Shown here: positions 23,101 to 38,661 of the stretch, piece by piece | Position numbering within the stretch: position 1 is the stretch's first letter | How the letters are laid out: every line of letters begins with the position of its first letter | From: Paraspadella gotoi | Lineage: Eukaryota > Chaetognatha | Assembly: GCA_051294375.1 (NCBI GenBank) | Contig: CM119263.1 | Span: forward strand, 26,907,247 to 26,971,246 | Direction: 5' to 3' | Length of the DNA: 64,000 nt | Program-made: the position numbers and the translations under genes | Notes under the pieces: model-generated | Seen by the model: the letters and a program-made list of their open reading frames with translations, nothing else | Database searches by the model: none | Told to the model about the DNA's origin: nothing

Positions 23101-23830
23101 GAATAAGACTCAAAAAAACGTGAGATGAAAGGTTGAAAGAGACGAGAAAAAATGACGATAAATAAATAACGATAAATAACGATTAGAAAAAAAAAGTAAT
23201 AAAAATTGAACCTCGCAAATAAAATTAATTATTAACTATTAAAAGAAAATGAAAATTAAAGTTTACGAAAACAGAAACAAAATAGAAATAAACATATTCG
23301 AATAAATGTAAACAACAACATTGGTTGCTTAGTAATACCGCTGTGGTGGGAGTGATCTTCGAAGGTCCCACTACGACTCGAGTCAATCGGACGTTGGTGA
23401 CGCGATAATCCGCGTGATTTTTGTTTCCGGAAAAATTCGGGATCGACAAACTGTTTATCTGAAAATGAAACAAAAATGTTAAGTTAAAAGTGTTTTGTTT
23501 TGTTTTGTTTTTTAAATGGTAATTTTAAACAAATTTATAAATTAAGAGTGATGAACTACGAATTTTCAACCTTCTGATTAATGACGGTCTTGAGAACAGA
23601 ATTAATGTAGTTGAATCCATTCGCCGTCACTTTGGCGTGGATGGCGCCGTTGGGATTCGAACCGCTGCGCCGTGGGGAATTTTAAGTTGTTTAAATTTAA
23701 TCATATTAAAACTATTAAAACTCTTATAAGTTTTGTAGGTATTTGAGGTATTCTACCTGCAATAACCAAGCGAAAATATCACAACGATTCCAATCGCAGA
23801 GATCGCGAAAAAATGCAATTTAGTCGCCAT
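20107..23830 (-). CDS. BPI/LBP-family secreted lipid-binding protein (left copy), with a 1-nt frameshift in exon 4
   Basis: Ten exons: 23830-23757, 23664-23571, 23458-23339, 23074-22914, 22689-22576, 22398-22203, 21814-21597, 21245-21052, 20578-20454, 20278-20107. A signal peptide (MATKLHFFAISAIG...) is followed by the family opening NPNGAIHAKVTANGFNY. GPSKITPT, GLQWELSFDHLDM, DYGLLDPQYGNGF, LVISDFVANSLL and a C-terminal IELPNIKGGKIEI follow. The two cysteines that pair in human BPI are present (SDC in exon 5, QVC in exon 6). BPI/LBP proteins bind lipopolysaccharide and lipids through two barrel domains. Exon 4 is 161 nt instead of the 160 nt of its neighbour. Around 22958 an extra base puts a stop (HDH*) in frame. 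Shifting by one restores LKPTTTNG, which matches the paralogue. I favour a sequencing error over a pseudogene because every other exon and splice site is intact. The corrected length is about 488 residues. Confidence 0.88.
21838..22095 (+). repeat. Degenerate (GATA)n tract
   Basis: GATAGATAG-type repeats fill most of intron 6 of the left BPI/LBP gene. Confidence 0.75.
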
Positions 23831-24250
23831 CGTGTCGAGGAGTGAATCTCTTCGAAAGTTGTGAATTCCTGTTACGTTCACGCCGATATTTAAATTCTCT
23901 ATCGAAATTTCGCGAAATCCGCGATGATTAGTTTTACATCCTCCTCCTCTTCCTCTTCCTCCTCCTCTTCCTCCTCTTTCTTTTTCTCCTTTCAGTGACG
24001 ACACTTGAGGGGGGGGGCCATAACTCGAAAACAAGGATGAACTTTGGAGCGAAAACTTTATTTAAAAAGGGTCATCAGGAACTAAAATGTTTTAAAGAAA
24101 AAAGAAAAAAAAAAACGAACCCGGATATACAAGATTGAAGGTTCAGAATGTATTTTTAGTAGCAGCAGTAAATTCAATGAAACGGCGGGAAAAACAATAT
24201 CGTGTGAATAACATTGTCGGGATGACCTGTCTATTTCCCTATCTTTACTT

Positions 24251-27687
<3,437 letters not shown>

Positions 27688-27930
27688 TGAAATGATTTTT
27701 AGTTTAAAAGTAACAGATATTGCTCATGAAAGCTTCGGCGTGCAGTTTCAGCTACTTTTGCCCTTTTGGCTTGTTTTAAATTTTGAAAACTATTAAACAG
27801 TAATAATTTCTACAATATTGAAGGATTTAAAGATTTTTAAAAATAAATGGCATTCTTTTATAATTAAATAATTGAAGTTTTTTAATAGGAATTGTGTTAA
27901 TGAGGTTTGCGATATCTGTTAAAAACTCCA

Positions 27931-28598
27931 TCATACATGAATGAACAAGTTTTTTTTAAAGTATTGTAAGTCGTGATAATCCAGGAGAACTTTGATTTGC
28001 TGCGACGTAGCCTGTAGAAAACGAAATGAATTTTTTAAAAACAATATTCATTTATTTAAAACATCGTTCCCAAACCTGTAGGCTGAGGTAACTGTCCTCC
28101 AGATTGGCAAGTTGCGAGTTGACCAATAGACGAACTTTTTCGTTATTTCTTTTAGATTCGATGAATTGACGACCCTGAATAAGTTTCTCAATTCAATTTT
28201 CGTTTTAAAAATTGGTTGTATCTTAATATACGAATGTTATTAGAAAATACAGACTAATGATTGAGAGTCAGTTCAGTTATGCAGCAACAGTTAGTCAATC
28301 AGCCAGCCAACTCTCAAGTCTTCGATAACTTAACTCACGGTCAAACTTCTCCCGCCCTTGGACGACGCCCCGATGGAGTCCTGGAGATCCTCAATCTCTC
28401 CGTCACCGAGACGCAGGCTTCCCTTCGCGTCTCGATCGTCTGTCAACTTCGGTTCATCGTTCTCCCAACCAAGACACGGCGCTTCATAGGCGGAGTCGTA
28501 GTCGCCGAGCGAAGAAGCGTCTAGAAGGCGGGTGGATTAGGCGAAATTTAAATTCCTTTCTCTAATCTCTTCTCTCGTCTCTCTCTTCTCTCGTCTCC

Positions 28599-28646
<48 letters not shown>

Positions 28647-28991
28647 CACTTTTTCTCCTCTTTTTATCCATCTGTCACCAACAGTCCTTCTGCGACTTTA
28701 ATTAAAGATTTTTTTGTAAAAAATCCGATTAAGATTTTTCTTTACTCCATAGTATTCTAGCGATCCCCAGAATATTCTTAAATAATAAGATTGAGCAGTA
28801 CCCCGTTCCAACGTCGCTATTGCTGACTGAACGCCGGACAGCGCCGCCTGGAATCGGTTCCTCAAAGCCTCGACCGGCGTTGATTTGTCGCCGGCGCTCT
28901 CTTCCGGCGCCACGAGACGCAGACTACGCAGTCGATCGTCGACGACGTCGATCTTTTCGCGACGACGGCTCAACAACTCCGTGCGGAGGTC
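27931..28991 (-). CDS. Predicted coiled-coil protein, 3' exons, family not recognised
   Basis: Four in-frame exons: 28991-28802, 28520-28339, 28174-28076, 28011-27931 (stop). The phases agree (0 in, then 1, 0, 0) and all sites are GT-AG. The peptide is rich in charged residues and leucine (DLRTELLSRRREKIDVVDDR, ALRNRFQAALSGVQSAIATL). An acidic stretch follows (GDYDSAYEAP, GEIEDLQDS), then a second helical stretch (GRQFIESKRNNEKVRLL). It ends HDLQYFKKNLFIHV. The helical parts look like coiled coil or spectrin-like helices, but I cannot name the family. Upstream exons would lie in or beyond the gapped region after 29 kb. The gene sits head to tail with the BPI/LBP pair. Confidence 0.6.
28566..28647 (+). 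repeat. (CT)n tract
   Basis: CTCTCT and TCTCGTC repeats in an intron of the coiled-coil gene. Confidence 0.85.
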
Positions 28992-29244
28992 CTGAAAGGA
29001 GGAGGAATGAAAGCATTGGCGAGGATGATAATTAGACTTGTTGAGACTTGACCCATAATGATGAGAGAAACTTAGAGAAAGCGATGAGGGGGTGAAAGTC
29101 ATGGACCAAAAGGAAGACAAAATAAAAATTAATGATTGATTTTCCTGGCCTCTTTCATCAACTGACAAATAAGTTTTTTTTTTACTTTTAAGTCGGTGCC
29201 GTTTACATTTTTGACGACTCAATCTCATCTCTAATAAAACGTTG

Positions 29245-31417
29245 NNNNNNNNNNNNNNNNNNNNNNNNNNNNNNNNNNNNNNNNNNNNNNNNNNNNNNNN
29301 NNNNNNNNNNNNNNNNNNNNNNNNNNNNNNNNNNNNNNNNNNNNNNNNNNNNNNNNNNNNNNNNNNNNNNNNNNNNNNNNNNNNNNNNNNNNNNNNNNNN
29401 NNNNNNNNNNNNNNNNNNNNNNNGCTGGGTTCACGTTGCTCCTTTATCAAAAATAATAGCAACGAACGAAAAAGAAAACCTTTTTTACCACAGATAACGA
29501 AAGTGATGAATAACAAAAGCNNNNNNNNNNNNNNNNNNNNNNNNNNNNNNNNNNNNNNNNNNNNNNNNNNNNNNNNNNNNNNNNNNNNNNNNNNNNNNNN
29601 NNNNNNNNNNNNNNNNNNNNNNNNNNNNNNNNNNNNNNNNNNNNNNNNNNNNNNNNNNNNNNNNNNNNNNNNNNNNNNNNNNNNNNNNNNNNNNNNNNNN
29701 NNNNNNNNNNNNNNNNNNNNNNNNNNNNNNNNNNNNNNNNNNNNNNNACAAAGTGTGGAACTTTTACTATTTGGCCTTGATTTTGATATGGGTATGGAAT
29801 TACCGGGTTTTCAAACTCTTTCTGTACTTTTCTTTAAAAAAATTATTTGAAGTAATAGAACCTTTTATTTTATAATAAAAATTGGTATCAATGTAAAATA
29901 ATGTTTCAAGAACCAAATTCATTCATTGCAATCATGAATCAATCAATGAATGGCTCTTAAGGGACCCTTTAGCAATTGCGCTCAGCTGCAATGAGCCTTG
30001 AGCTACAGCATTGATGTGTTTAGCGAAAAAATAATTGTTCGCCCAAGTTGATAGGTGTATCATTTATCTATTTCCAGCATTATATTTATTTATTGAGTCA
30101 TTAACAAATCCATAGTGCCAGGATAATTTAATAAATTGGATTTCCCCCTAGTTTTTCCTCTTTGACAAATATCCAAAAAGCAAGAATTACTCCATTAATT
30201 AATCAATAAGAAACGGAATCTCGGTGTCAAATTAAAGGCAAGACCCAACAGATTACAAATCTAAATTTATTCTNNNNNNNNNNNNNNNNNNNNNNNNNNN
30301 NNNNNNNNNNNNNNNNNNNNNNNNNNNNNNNNNNNNNNNNNNNNNNNNNNNNNNNNNNNNNNNNNNNNNNNNNNNNNNNNNNNNNNNNNNNNNNNNNNNN
30401 NNNNNNNNNNNNNNNNNNNNNNNNNNNNNNNNNNNNNNNNNNNNNNNNNNNNNNNNNNNNNNNNNNNNNNNNNNNNNNNNNNNNNNNTGGCACAAAGGTA
30501 TAGTATAGTATTAGTATAGTAATTACGCCATTAGATGAGGAAAAATAATTTTTTTAATCAACAAAGATGGTTTAATAATAATCAGCGCTGATGAAGACTT
30601 GTACTGCAAAATCGAAATATGTCTGATTTATTGTTACATAAAATTATTACGTTACATTATTGTTTTCTCAACAAGGTCACTTGTTCATGTTTGCTGTTGG
30701 ACACTTTTATGAGCATAACAACATTTCGACAATTTAAAAGACTAAAATTGGTNNNNNNNNNNNNNNNNNNNNNNNNNNNNNNNNNNNNNNNNNNNNNNNN
30801 NNNNNNNNNNNNNNNNNNNNNNNNNNNNNNNNNNNNNNNNNNNNNNNNNNNNNNNNNNNNNNNNNNNNNNNNNNNNNNNNNNNNNNNNNNNNNNNNNNNN
30901 NNNNNNNNNNNNNNNNNNNNNNNNNNNNNNNNNNNNNNNNNNNNNNNNNNNNNNNNNNNTTTTAAAAAATAAGATCATTTTTCTTGCGTTCTTTATACGA
31001 TTTTTCTGGAATCAAATGATCTCAAATTCTCTCCGGATTTCCAGGATATCTGACGGAATTGTTCACCGTGGTGATGTCGCAGGTAGAGCGCTCTACCGGA
31101 GGCGTCGTCGGCGAGGCGGCCTTTAAGATCGCCATGTCCATCGTCGCCTNNNNNNNNNNNNNNNNNNNNNNNNNNNNNNNNNNNNNNNNNNNNNNNNNNN
31201 NNNNNNNNNNNNNNNNNNNNNNNNNNNNNNNNNNNNNNNNNNNNNNNNNNNNNNNNNNNNNNNNNNNNNNNNNNNNNNNNNNNNNNNNNNNNNNNNNNNN
31301 NNNNNNNNNNNNNNNNNNNNNNNNNNNNNNNNNNNNNNNNNNNNNNNNNNNNNNNNNNNNNNNNNNNNNNNNNNNNNNNNNNNNNNNNNNNNNNNNNNNN
31401 NNNNNNNNNNNNNNNNN
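29245..31417. other. Heavily gapped stretch (five N runs)
   Basis: N runs: 29245-29423, 29521-29747, 30274-30487, 30753-30959, 31150-31417. The pieces between them recur, with small indels, at about 31630-32960. Other gaps in the window are 33758-33782, 37493-37712, 37920-38120, 38381-38454, 49556-49580, 51472-51496, 60216-60240 and 63257-63447. Runs of exactly 25 N look like placeholder joins. Confidence 0.95.
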
Positions 31418-32960
31418 ACCACCTTTCGAAAAAACATTTCCAAGTGTCCTAAAAAAACGAACCTTGCCGAGACCTGAAACCAAATTTATATAATTTATAA
31501 TTTATAACAGAAACGAAAAAAGACACATAAATTGATAAAAGCAAAAAATCATAAAACGAAAGCGAAAACAACGACGTGTCTGATGACAGACGGGATAGAG
31601 GGTATTAGAAGAGAGAGGATTTCTTATATATGCTCGACTGGCAATGAAGCCTGAGCTACAGCATTGGAATGTGTTAGCGGAAAAAATAATTGTTCGCTCC
31701 AAGTTGATAGGTGTGACTCATTTATCTATTTCCAATACATTAATATTTATTTATCTGACTTCTTAACAAATCCATAGTGCCAGGATAATTTAATAAATTG
31801 AGGATTTCCCCCCTAGTTTTTTCCTCTTTGGGAACAAATATCGCAAAAAGGAGCATCCAGGAAAATATAACTATACCTCATTATATTATATCAATATAGA
31901 ACAGGTAATGCTCTGGGTGTCAAATTAAAGGCAAGACCCCAACACGAGTAGGCAAATCTAAATATTATTCTACTGGTCTACGACTTAGTGGTTTGGATTT
32001 GGGGTCAGTTTAAAAACGTATAACTTAAAGGTCACATTTCAACTTTTCTTGCGCACAGAAAAAAATTGACGACATGGCACAAATGGTATCAGGGGTAAGT
32101 ATTTAGTATAGCTGCACACACGCCATTAGAATTGAGGTAAAAAATAATGTTTTTTAAATCAGACAAAGATGGGTTTAATAATAATCAGCCGCTGATGAAG
32201 ACTTGTCTGGCAAAATCGAAATATGCTGATTCATTGTTTACAATAAAATTATTAACGTTACATCATTTATTGTTTTTCAACAAGGTCACTTGTTCATGTT
32301 TGCTGTTTGACACTTTATGAGCATGGTGTTAAGTACCTATATACATAGCGACCCGAACTCCTCGAAGAAGAGTAAAACGATACAGTGCTACATATATATA
32401 GCGCGAAGTAGATGAACAAAAATATAATATAGAAAGCTTATATTGTTATATATACGAAGATCATTTTTACAGTATTTCCGTTGATATACGCAATCAGTAG
32501 TAATTCTGAGGAATCAATGTCTCAATTACTCTTCTCGATTCCAGGATGATCTGCGGAAATTGGTTTCGTACCGTGTGAGCCGACAGGTAGACGACGCTCA
32601 GGCTAAACCGGAGCTCGTAGGCGAGGCGGCCTTTAAGACGCCATTCCATTGGTCGATCTTCAACGGGACGGATGCGCACAAGGAGGTAGGGCAAACTGAG
32701 CTCGCGTTCTCATAAACGCGCACACGCCAACAGTATCAGGGTGAACGGGTGAAATCGAAAACGAACAACGAAAACAGACGAATTGACCAACTGACCACAT
32801 AGCGCCCAGACTACAGAACTGACACACCTTCGAAAAAACATTCTCCAAGTGTCCTAAAAAACGAACCTTCCGAGACCTAAACCAAATTTATATAATTAAT
32901 TTATAACAGAACGAAAAAAGACACATAAATTGAATAAAAGCAAAAATCATAAAACACGAA
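29940..32960. repeat. Noisy near-duplicate pair (29.94-31.50 kb and 31.63-32.96 kb)
   Basis: Shared blocks appear in the same order: GAGCTACAGCATTG, ATAATTGTTCGC, CATAGTGCCAGGATAATTTA, CAAGGTCACTTGTTCATG and GGCGAGGCGGCCTTTAAGA. They differ mainly by one-base indels. This pattern suggests unmerged haplotypes or repeated raw reads rather than an old duplication. Confidence 0.75.
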
Positions 32961-33152
32961 AGCGAAACAACGAAACGTGTCTGATGACAGGATGGTGATT
33001 AGTTCTCGGCTCCAGGAATCTCGTTCAAAAGCAGAACAATTGTACGGCGAAGCGGCGACCATCGCTGACGAGACCTCTCGGGCATCCCACGCGTCTGGGC
33101 TTCAACGGACAAGAGAGCGCATCTGCCTATTCGAGGACTTTGGACACGTGAG
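31022..33152 (+). CDS. ABCB-type transporter, first transmembrane domain fragments (error-rich)
   Basis: Pieces of exons occur at about 31044-31149 and 32545-32689, both with GEAAFK, and at about 32990-33152. The last piece reads QLYGEAATIADET. After shifting frame by one base it continues with GFNGQESASAYSRT. This aligns to the P-glycoprotein segment [31 protein letters not shown] at the end of TMD1 (compared in short blocks). The frame breaks twice within 100 bp, as expected from uncorrected reads. ABCB full transporters are ATP-driven exporters of lipids and drugs at the plasma membrane. Boundaries are approximate. Confidence 0.55.
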
Positions 33153-33599
33153 CCACGCCTCTTCGATCGCCTAGGATTCAAAATCCGGCATCTCAAGGGT
33201 AAAAAAGGGTGAAGCCACGCATTTAAACTGAATTTAGCGCTGACGGAGAGAGAGTGGACATATTAGTATAGAGTAGTTTATATATAGTTTATTATTGAGA
33301 GAATGCATTATTATGTAACGAGTTATCTATCCTTTATAGCGCCGCCGAGGGACTTGTAAATGGCGGTCCAGGTGCTGGCGATGTGGTACATGATCGCCTA
33401 TATCCATCGATCAACCGAAGACTGTAACGGAATTCGAGAGTTTTTCCTCCATCTTCGTCACTTCGGTGCTGTGAGTGTCGCGATCCGATCTTGCCTCGGG
33501 TGTCGCAGGTTTAAGAGCTCCCCCGCCCCTCGACAGGGCGGCCTAAACTTGATGTCATTCGGGAATGAACGTTGGAACAATTGCTTCGAAGTCGATCCG

Positions 33600-34818
33600 G
33601 CGAGAGGCGATGATCGAGAATCATCGAGACTCGAAGCCCACATCATTCCACTGGGAACTCGGGATTGCATCCGACAAAGTCGTCGGCGACATCCGCTTCC
33701 GAAGACGTCGTCTTCGCTTTATCCGACCGAGGAAGACGAGATGTCATATTACCAGGTNNNNNNNNNNNNNNNNNNNNNNNNNTCGGACGTTTCTGTTGGT
33801 TTTTAATTTTTGCTCGTGTAAAAATTGTAATGCTATGTGTTTAGTGTAACTTAACCTTCGACCAGGGCTGACGTTGAATATTGAATCTGGGAAAACTTAC
33901 GCTTTGGTGGGAGAATCGGGAAACGGAAAATCCACCGTCGTGCAACTCATCTTGAGGTCAATTTTCATAAAAAAATTTTAACAGAGATGTTATTGCAACA
34001 GCCGAGATGGGGCATCTCACTGTTGGCTTTGGGGGATTCCGACCCTCAGTGACGCCTCCAGTCACTGGTGCGGTTACCCTAGGACGGACTCGCTTTGCCA
34101 ACGCAGAGGAAAGTCATTAGGAATGTGGATGGAACACAACGTGTGTTCCCCCTCTGAGCCGATGGATTTGGCTGTAGGATGGTGGACGTGAGGCGGTGTG
34201 AATATACCGCCACAACGTATCGTTTAAAAATCAGAGTTTACCACAGTTGGCTTTTCACAGATTATACGATCCCGACGATGGACAAGTGACCTTGGATAAC
34301 GTCAACCTAAAAAATTTAAACGTCGATTGGTTACGAAATCAGATTGGTAACCGATGATGATTTTTTTTCGGTCGGGAGGGGAGAATATTTCTCCTCGTTG
34401 GTAATTCGTTCAGGAGTCGTCTCGCAAATGCCGACAATGTTCTCCGGCACCATTAAAGACAACATCGCTGGTAACATTGTAAATCCCAGCATGGATAAAA
34501 TCAAAGAGGCCGCAAGCATGGCCAATATTCATGAGTTCATAATGGCTCTGCCGCAAAATTACGACACAATGGTAAGTGCTATGGTAAGATCGAGTTACAA
34601 AACAGACAGAGATTAATGACAGTAATGACTATGGTGCCCGTCGAGATGGGTGAAGGTGGCGGCGGATTCTCCGGCGGCCAGAAACAAAGAATTGCTATCG
34701 CCAGAGCCTTTTTGATGCGTAATCCCAAGATTTTGTATTCTCGACGAAGCGACCAGCGCGTTGGACAACGAGAGCGAGAGGGTCGGTGCAAAAGGCACTG
34801 GAAAAAGCGAGAAAAGGT
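33600..34818 (+). CDS. ABCB-type transporter, first nucleotide-binding domain
   Basis: A linker piece at about 33610-33757 reads through GDIRF toward VFAYPT with indels. Clean exons follow. 33866-33956 holds Walker A (GESGNGKST). 34261-34346 reads [19 protein letters not shown]. 34414-34571 holds the Q-loop [17 protein letters not shown]. About 34630-34818 holds the ABC signature [14 protein letters not shown] and Walker [14 protein letters not shown]. The last exon needs two one-base deletions to stay in frame. Canonical LSGGQ is FSGGQ here. Order and spacing match human ABCB1 NBD1. A dispersed element lies in the intron after Walker A. Confidence 0.85.
33994..34213 (+). mobile_element. Dispersed ~240-bp element with terminal hairpins, copy 3
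   Basis: Same left end (GCAACAGCCG), core and right end (GGCGGTGTGAATATACCGCCACA) as 9023-9272. The left hairpin is shortened. It is intronic, like the other two copies. Confidence 0.75.
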
Positions 34819-35635
34819 TTGCGCAATAATACTTTGCCAAATTGTTTCTTTCGTTTTCCTTCAACGAGCATTTAGCCACTATAGTTTACAAAATTGGTCT
34901 CCTGTCCCAAATGCGCTTAATATTTTTCGGTGGTGTAGCTGTTTATCTCTTCCAAAATTTCAACTAAATTAATTGCGCTTGAGGCAATCTCACTTAAAAA
35001 AAACTAAAACAGAATTATAATGCGGTTTTTTTTTGTGACTAAATAACGTATGTTATAATAGTTACAGGGAAATCAATTTTTTATAACAGGTTCTCATCTC
35101 GAGAGTCTTGATGCAAAAAAATATACTTAATTTTTTTGATGCCTTACTTTATTACTTTTTTCCCAATGAATTTTTAAAGATTAATTGTTTAATTTTTTTT
35201 TAAATTTTTTCCAAAAAATTGAAACAAAACTATATCTATACCAGTTTTTAATTTTAAAAGGGCTTTATTTAAATTTAATAATTTTTAAATATTTTAAAAT
35301 TGTAATACTTAGCTTAATGCTTCAAATTTTAATTATTTTTTGGACCTAAATGAGGCCCTTTTTTAATTTTATTGGTATTTGTTTGTTTTAAATTTGAAAA
35401 AAAGAAAAAAAAAGTAATTTAGGGCCTTAAATGATAAATTTCGAAGCAAAAATTTAATAAAAGTTATAACATTCAAAGAGCGAAAAAGTTATTAATAAAC
35501 GACACAATTATATAAGAAAGGTTTTAAAAGTCTATAATTGAATTTTGCAATGTTGTTAGGATACGGCGGAACCGCATCTAATTTAGAGTTTTTTGGGAAC
35601 CCAATTCACTCAATGTTATTTTTTTTTTTCGACAG

Positions 35636-35800
35636 GGCGCGTACGCACACCCTTCTATTGTATCGCTCATCGTCTCAGGCAACCATCACGAGACGCAGAT
35701 GATTATTATCGTCCGACCTTAACAACTGGGAACACATTGCGAAATGTGGAGAATCTATGACCCAACTCAATGACAAATCGAGGAATTGCTATTAACGTCC
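35636..35800 (+). CDS. ABCB-type transporter, end of NBD1 (H-loop exon, damaged)
   Basis: After an AG acceptor (CGACAG|GGCGCG) the sequence can be read in pieces as IAHRL, the switch-histidine region, followed by a segment like the CGESMTQLN tail. Several one-base shifts are needed. The preceding 35.0-35.6 kb is AT-rich intron. Confidence 0.45.
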
Positions 35801-36639
35801 GCTGAATCTGGTGTTAGGATGTAGATACAAAAAACAATGGCCGAGGGACATACGAAAAACAAAAAATGAGAAAAATTTTTTCAACGACTCCCAGGTCAAC
35901 GTACGTGTCTCAACGAAGGCCGGACGACCCGAACGCTAGAGCAGACATCAGAAACAATATCTCCCAGACTCTGAACTTTTGCCTCAGGTACCAGCAATTG
36001 CTGAGTCCTTCGACCGTCGTATATTGGGTGATAACAGTGGGCCAAAGTCGTTTGACCACCATCGCCGAAGGATCAATAAATGATCTCCGAGAACCGGGCG
36101 GAGATATCGACGAGGAAGTCGACGAAGGTTCGACAGCCCAATCGAGGCGCGGGAAAATAAGAAAACGAAAAAAAAAACAAATGATATAATTTTCAGTTTT
36201 GCCCCGCGTGCGGAGGCCTTTGCGTAGAAAGGAAGAAACGATTCAATTAAAACAAACGATCTGATGTGTAGGATGTTGAGAATGTGCCGAGAGACGGATG
36301 CCCTTTTGACTCTCGCTCCATCTTGTTTTGTGATAATGACCTGTCGACTGCACGAACACGCCTCGTTAAACGCTCTCTTCATTTTATCCTAAATATAGGT
36401 TTGAGTGAGATGAAATTCATTTTTTTTTCCCCCTTTCTTGCTCGCATTCATCCTTGTTCAGGCCCTCTGTCCGATCCCAAAAAAAACAAGCGATTTCCCA
36501 AAGCCTCTCCTTGGATCTGGTGTCAAGGAGGATTGGCCATTGGTAGTTGCATCAGGTTTCTGGATAGCATTAATTGATAAAAGCATTTCCAGCAAGAGCC
36601 TCCTCCCACCCTACGTTTTCTACACAGCATAACCCTCTC

Positions 36640-36911
36640 TATCTATCTCCTGACAAAATGCTCCCAAAATCTGACGCAACGCCTCCGAAAGCTGGCCTTT
36701 CGCGCGATCATCCACCAGACACAAGAGTGGCACGACGACCCGGACCACTCCACGGCCCACGTGACTGCTGCTCTTCAGAAAGCGGGCGAGTTGGCGCCCG
36801 CCCTCGTTTTCGAATTCTTCGTTTTTATCATCGAGTCGACGAGCGTTTGTCTCTGCGCCTTCATCCTCGCCCTTGCCATCGCCTGGATGATCGGCCTTCC
36901 TTTTCTCAGTG
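36640..36911 (+). CDS. ABCB-type transporter, second transmembrane domain exon
   Basis: An open frame gives NLTQRLRKLAFRAIIHQ, then EWHDDPDHST and two hydrophobic helices (ALVFEFFVFIIESTSV and CLCAFILALAIAWMIGLPFL), ending at a donor (CTCAG|TGAG region). It aligns to the ABCB1 segment NLTKRLRYMVFRSMLRQDVS and WFDDPKNTTG that opens the second half. Downstream 36.95-37.34 kb holds no clear exon. Confidence 0.75.
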
Positions 36912-37339
36912 AGTCTCTCCCTCGAAATCAAATAATGGACGAGCATGTGAATTTACCGAATGATTTTGACGAATTCCTATTTAATTAACAGTTCTCATAC
37001 CTTTGATTCTCGATACCGTACTTCAATAAGTCAGCACTGCGAACTGAAGTAAGACCAGCAGACCGAAACCCGCGGGTGAGGAAGTAACATCCACTTGCGG
37101 GATGCGTGATCCGAGGTTAGGTAGGAACTTAATGCTAGAAGCTTATGACAGGATGATAGAGGACTGTCATATATAGATGAGTGATGAGTGTTCTGATGAA
37201 TTCGAGTTTTAACAAACGTGTTAATATTAGGTCGCCTTAACTCAATTTTTTATATACCATGAACTACCTCGATCTTTCCCCTAATAAAACCAGAAGGCAG
37301 GAAAGTCTACGCGATCGAAACCACTTCAAAAACATAGCG

Positions 37340-38185
37340 AATGAGTAAGCAGTTTTGGGCTGGAGCGAATCCGTTCGCTGTCTTCGCGACATATGCAGTA
37401 AAGTCACGCCAGGAAGACAGCGAAACGATCTTTATGCAACAGCTTTGGCCTTTGCCCTGGACTACGGATTCATCGGGAAGGGTAGCGTCCGTNNNNNNNN
37501 NNNNNNNNNNNNNNNNNNNNNNNNNNNNNNNNNNNNNNNNNNNNNNNNNNNNNNNNNNNNNNNNNNNNNNNNNNNNNNNNNNNNNNNNNNNNNNNNNNNN
37601 NNNNNNNNNNNNNNNNNNNNNNNNNNNNNNNNNNNNNNNNNNNNNNNNNNNNNNNNNNNNNNNNNNNNNNNNNNNNNNNNNNNNNNNNNNNNNNNNNNNN
37701 NNNNNNNNNNNNTGTTGTAACAGTGATGTCCATAACCTGTCCAAGGTCAGGGACAAGATAGCTCGTTTTAAAACGAATGGATAATTTTTATATTGGTTGT
37801 ATCAATTTCATAAAGCCAATTAGTCCCTGTACATATATATTATGGTATCAGCTATGGTCGGCGCCGGATACTACATGACCGACATGAGCTACAAGCTTCC
37901 GCCATACTCTGAGGTCAAANNNNNNNNNNNNNNNNNNNNNNNNNNNNNNNNNNNNNNNNNNNNNNNNNNNNNNNNNNNNNNNNNNNNNNNNNNNNNNNNN
38001 NNNNNNNNNNNNNNNNNNNNNNNNNNNNNNNNNNNNNNNNNNNNNNNNNNNNNNNNNNNNNNNNNNNNNNNNNNNNNNNNNNNNNNNNNNNNNNNNNNNN
38101 NNNNNNNNNNNNNNNNNNNNGGATTCATTGACAGCGACCCGACGCCTGACCTTGCGAGTGAAAACTTCCTGCCAGGTATTATGAA

Positions 38186-38229
<44 letters not shown>

Positions 38230-38380
38230 AATTAGTGAGAAACAAACACAAAAGAAAAAAAAGAGACGATACCAAACAACGCCACGCAGATTCGGTGGAT
38301 GGCGCCGTCAAATTCGAGCACGTGGCCTTTCGCTACCCGTGTCGTCGTTTGGCGCGGGTCATTGATGACTTCCACGTCGA
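37340..38380 (+). CDS. ABCB-type transporter, late TMD2 and start of NBD2 (gapped)
   Basis: 37340-37492 can be read as ESVRCLRDI and ALAFALDYGFIGKGSV. 37842-37919 reads SAMVGAGYYMTDMSYKLPPY. 38121-38176 reads GFIDSDPTPDLASENFLPG. 38288-38380 reads DGAVKFEHVAFRYP, then VIDDFHV. These match the TM11-TM12 region, the linker and the first NBD2 strands of ABCB proteins. Two N gaps interrupt. A (AAAG)n tract at 38182-38231 lies in the intron. Confidence 0.65.
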
Positions 38381-38454
38381 NNNNNNNNNNNNNNNNNNNN
38401 NNNNNNNNNNNNNNNNNNNNNNNNNNNNNNNNNNNNNNNNNNNNNNNNNNNNNN

Positions 38455-38580
38455 GCTCCACCCCTCTTCATCATGCTTGATTATGGTGCTCTTCCCGCCT
38501 CCGCTGGCGCCGGCACCAACGCCAGCGTCTGGCGCCGGCGTCCTTCGCACGTGGAAGTCATCAATGAACCGCGGCAGGGG
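38455..38580 (-). other. Inverted fragment carrying the NBD2 Walker A motif
   Basis: Read on the minus strand this piece gives RFIDDFHVRR, then GASGGGKSTIIK. That is the Walker A loop expected in the plus-strand gap just before it, and it repeats the IDDFHV segment at 38355-38380. It abuts an N run (38381-38454). The simplest reading is a misassembled palindromic read. Confidence 0.7.
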
Positions 38581-38661
38581 AGCTTTACAAAATGAACCTC
38601 ATCATTATCAATCAATAAATATATACATTTTATAGATTTATATAATAAAATCTAACTTTAG

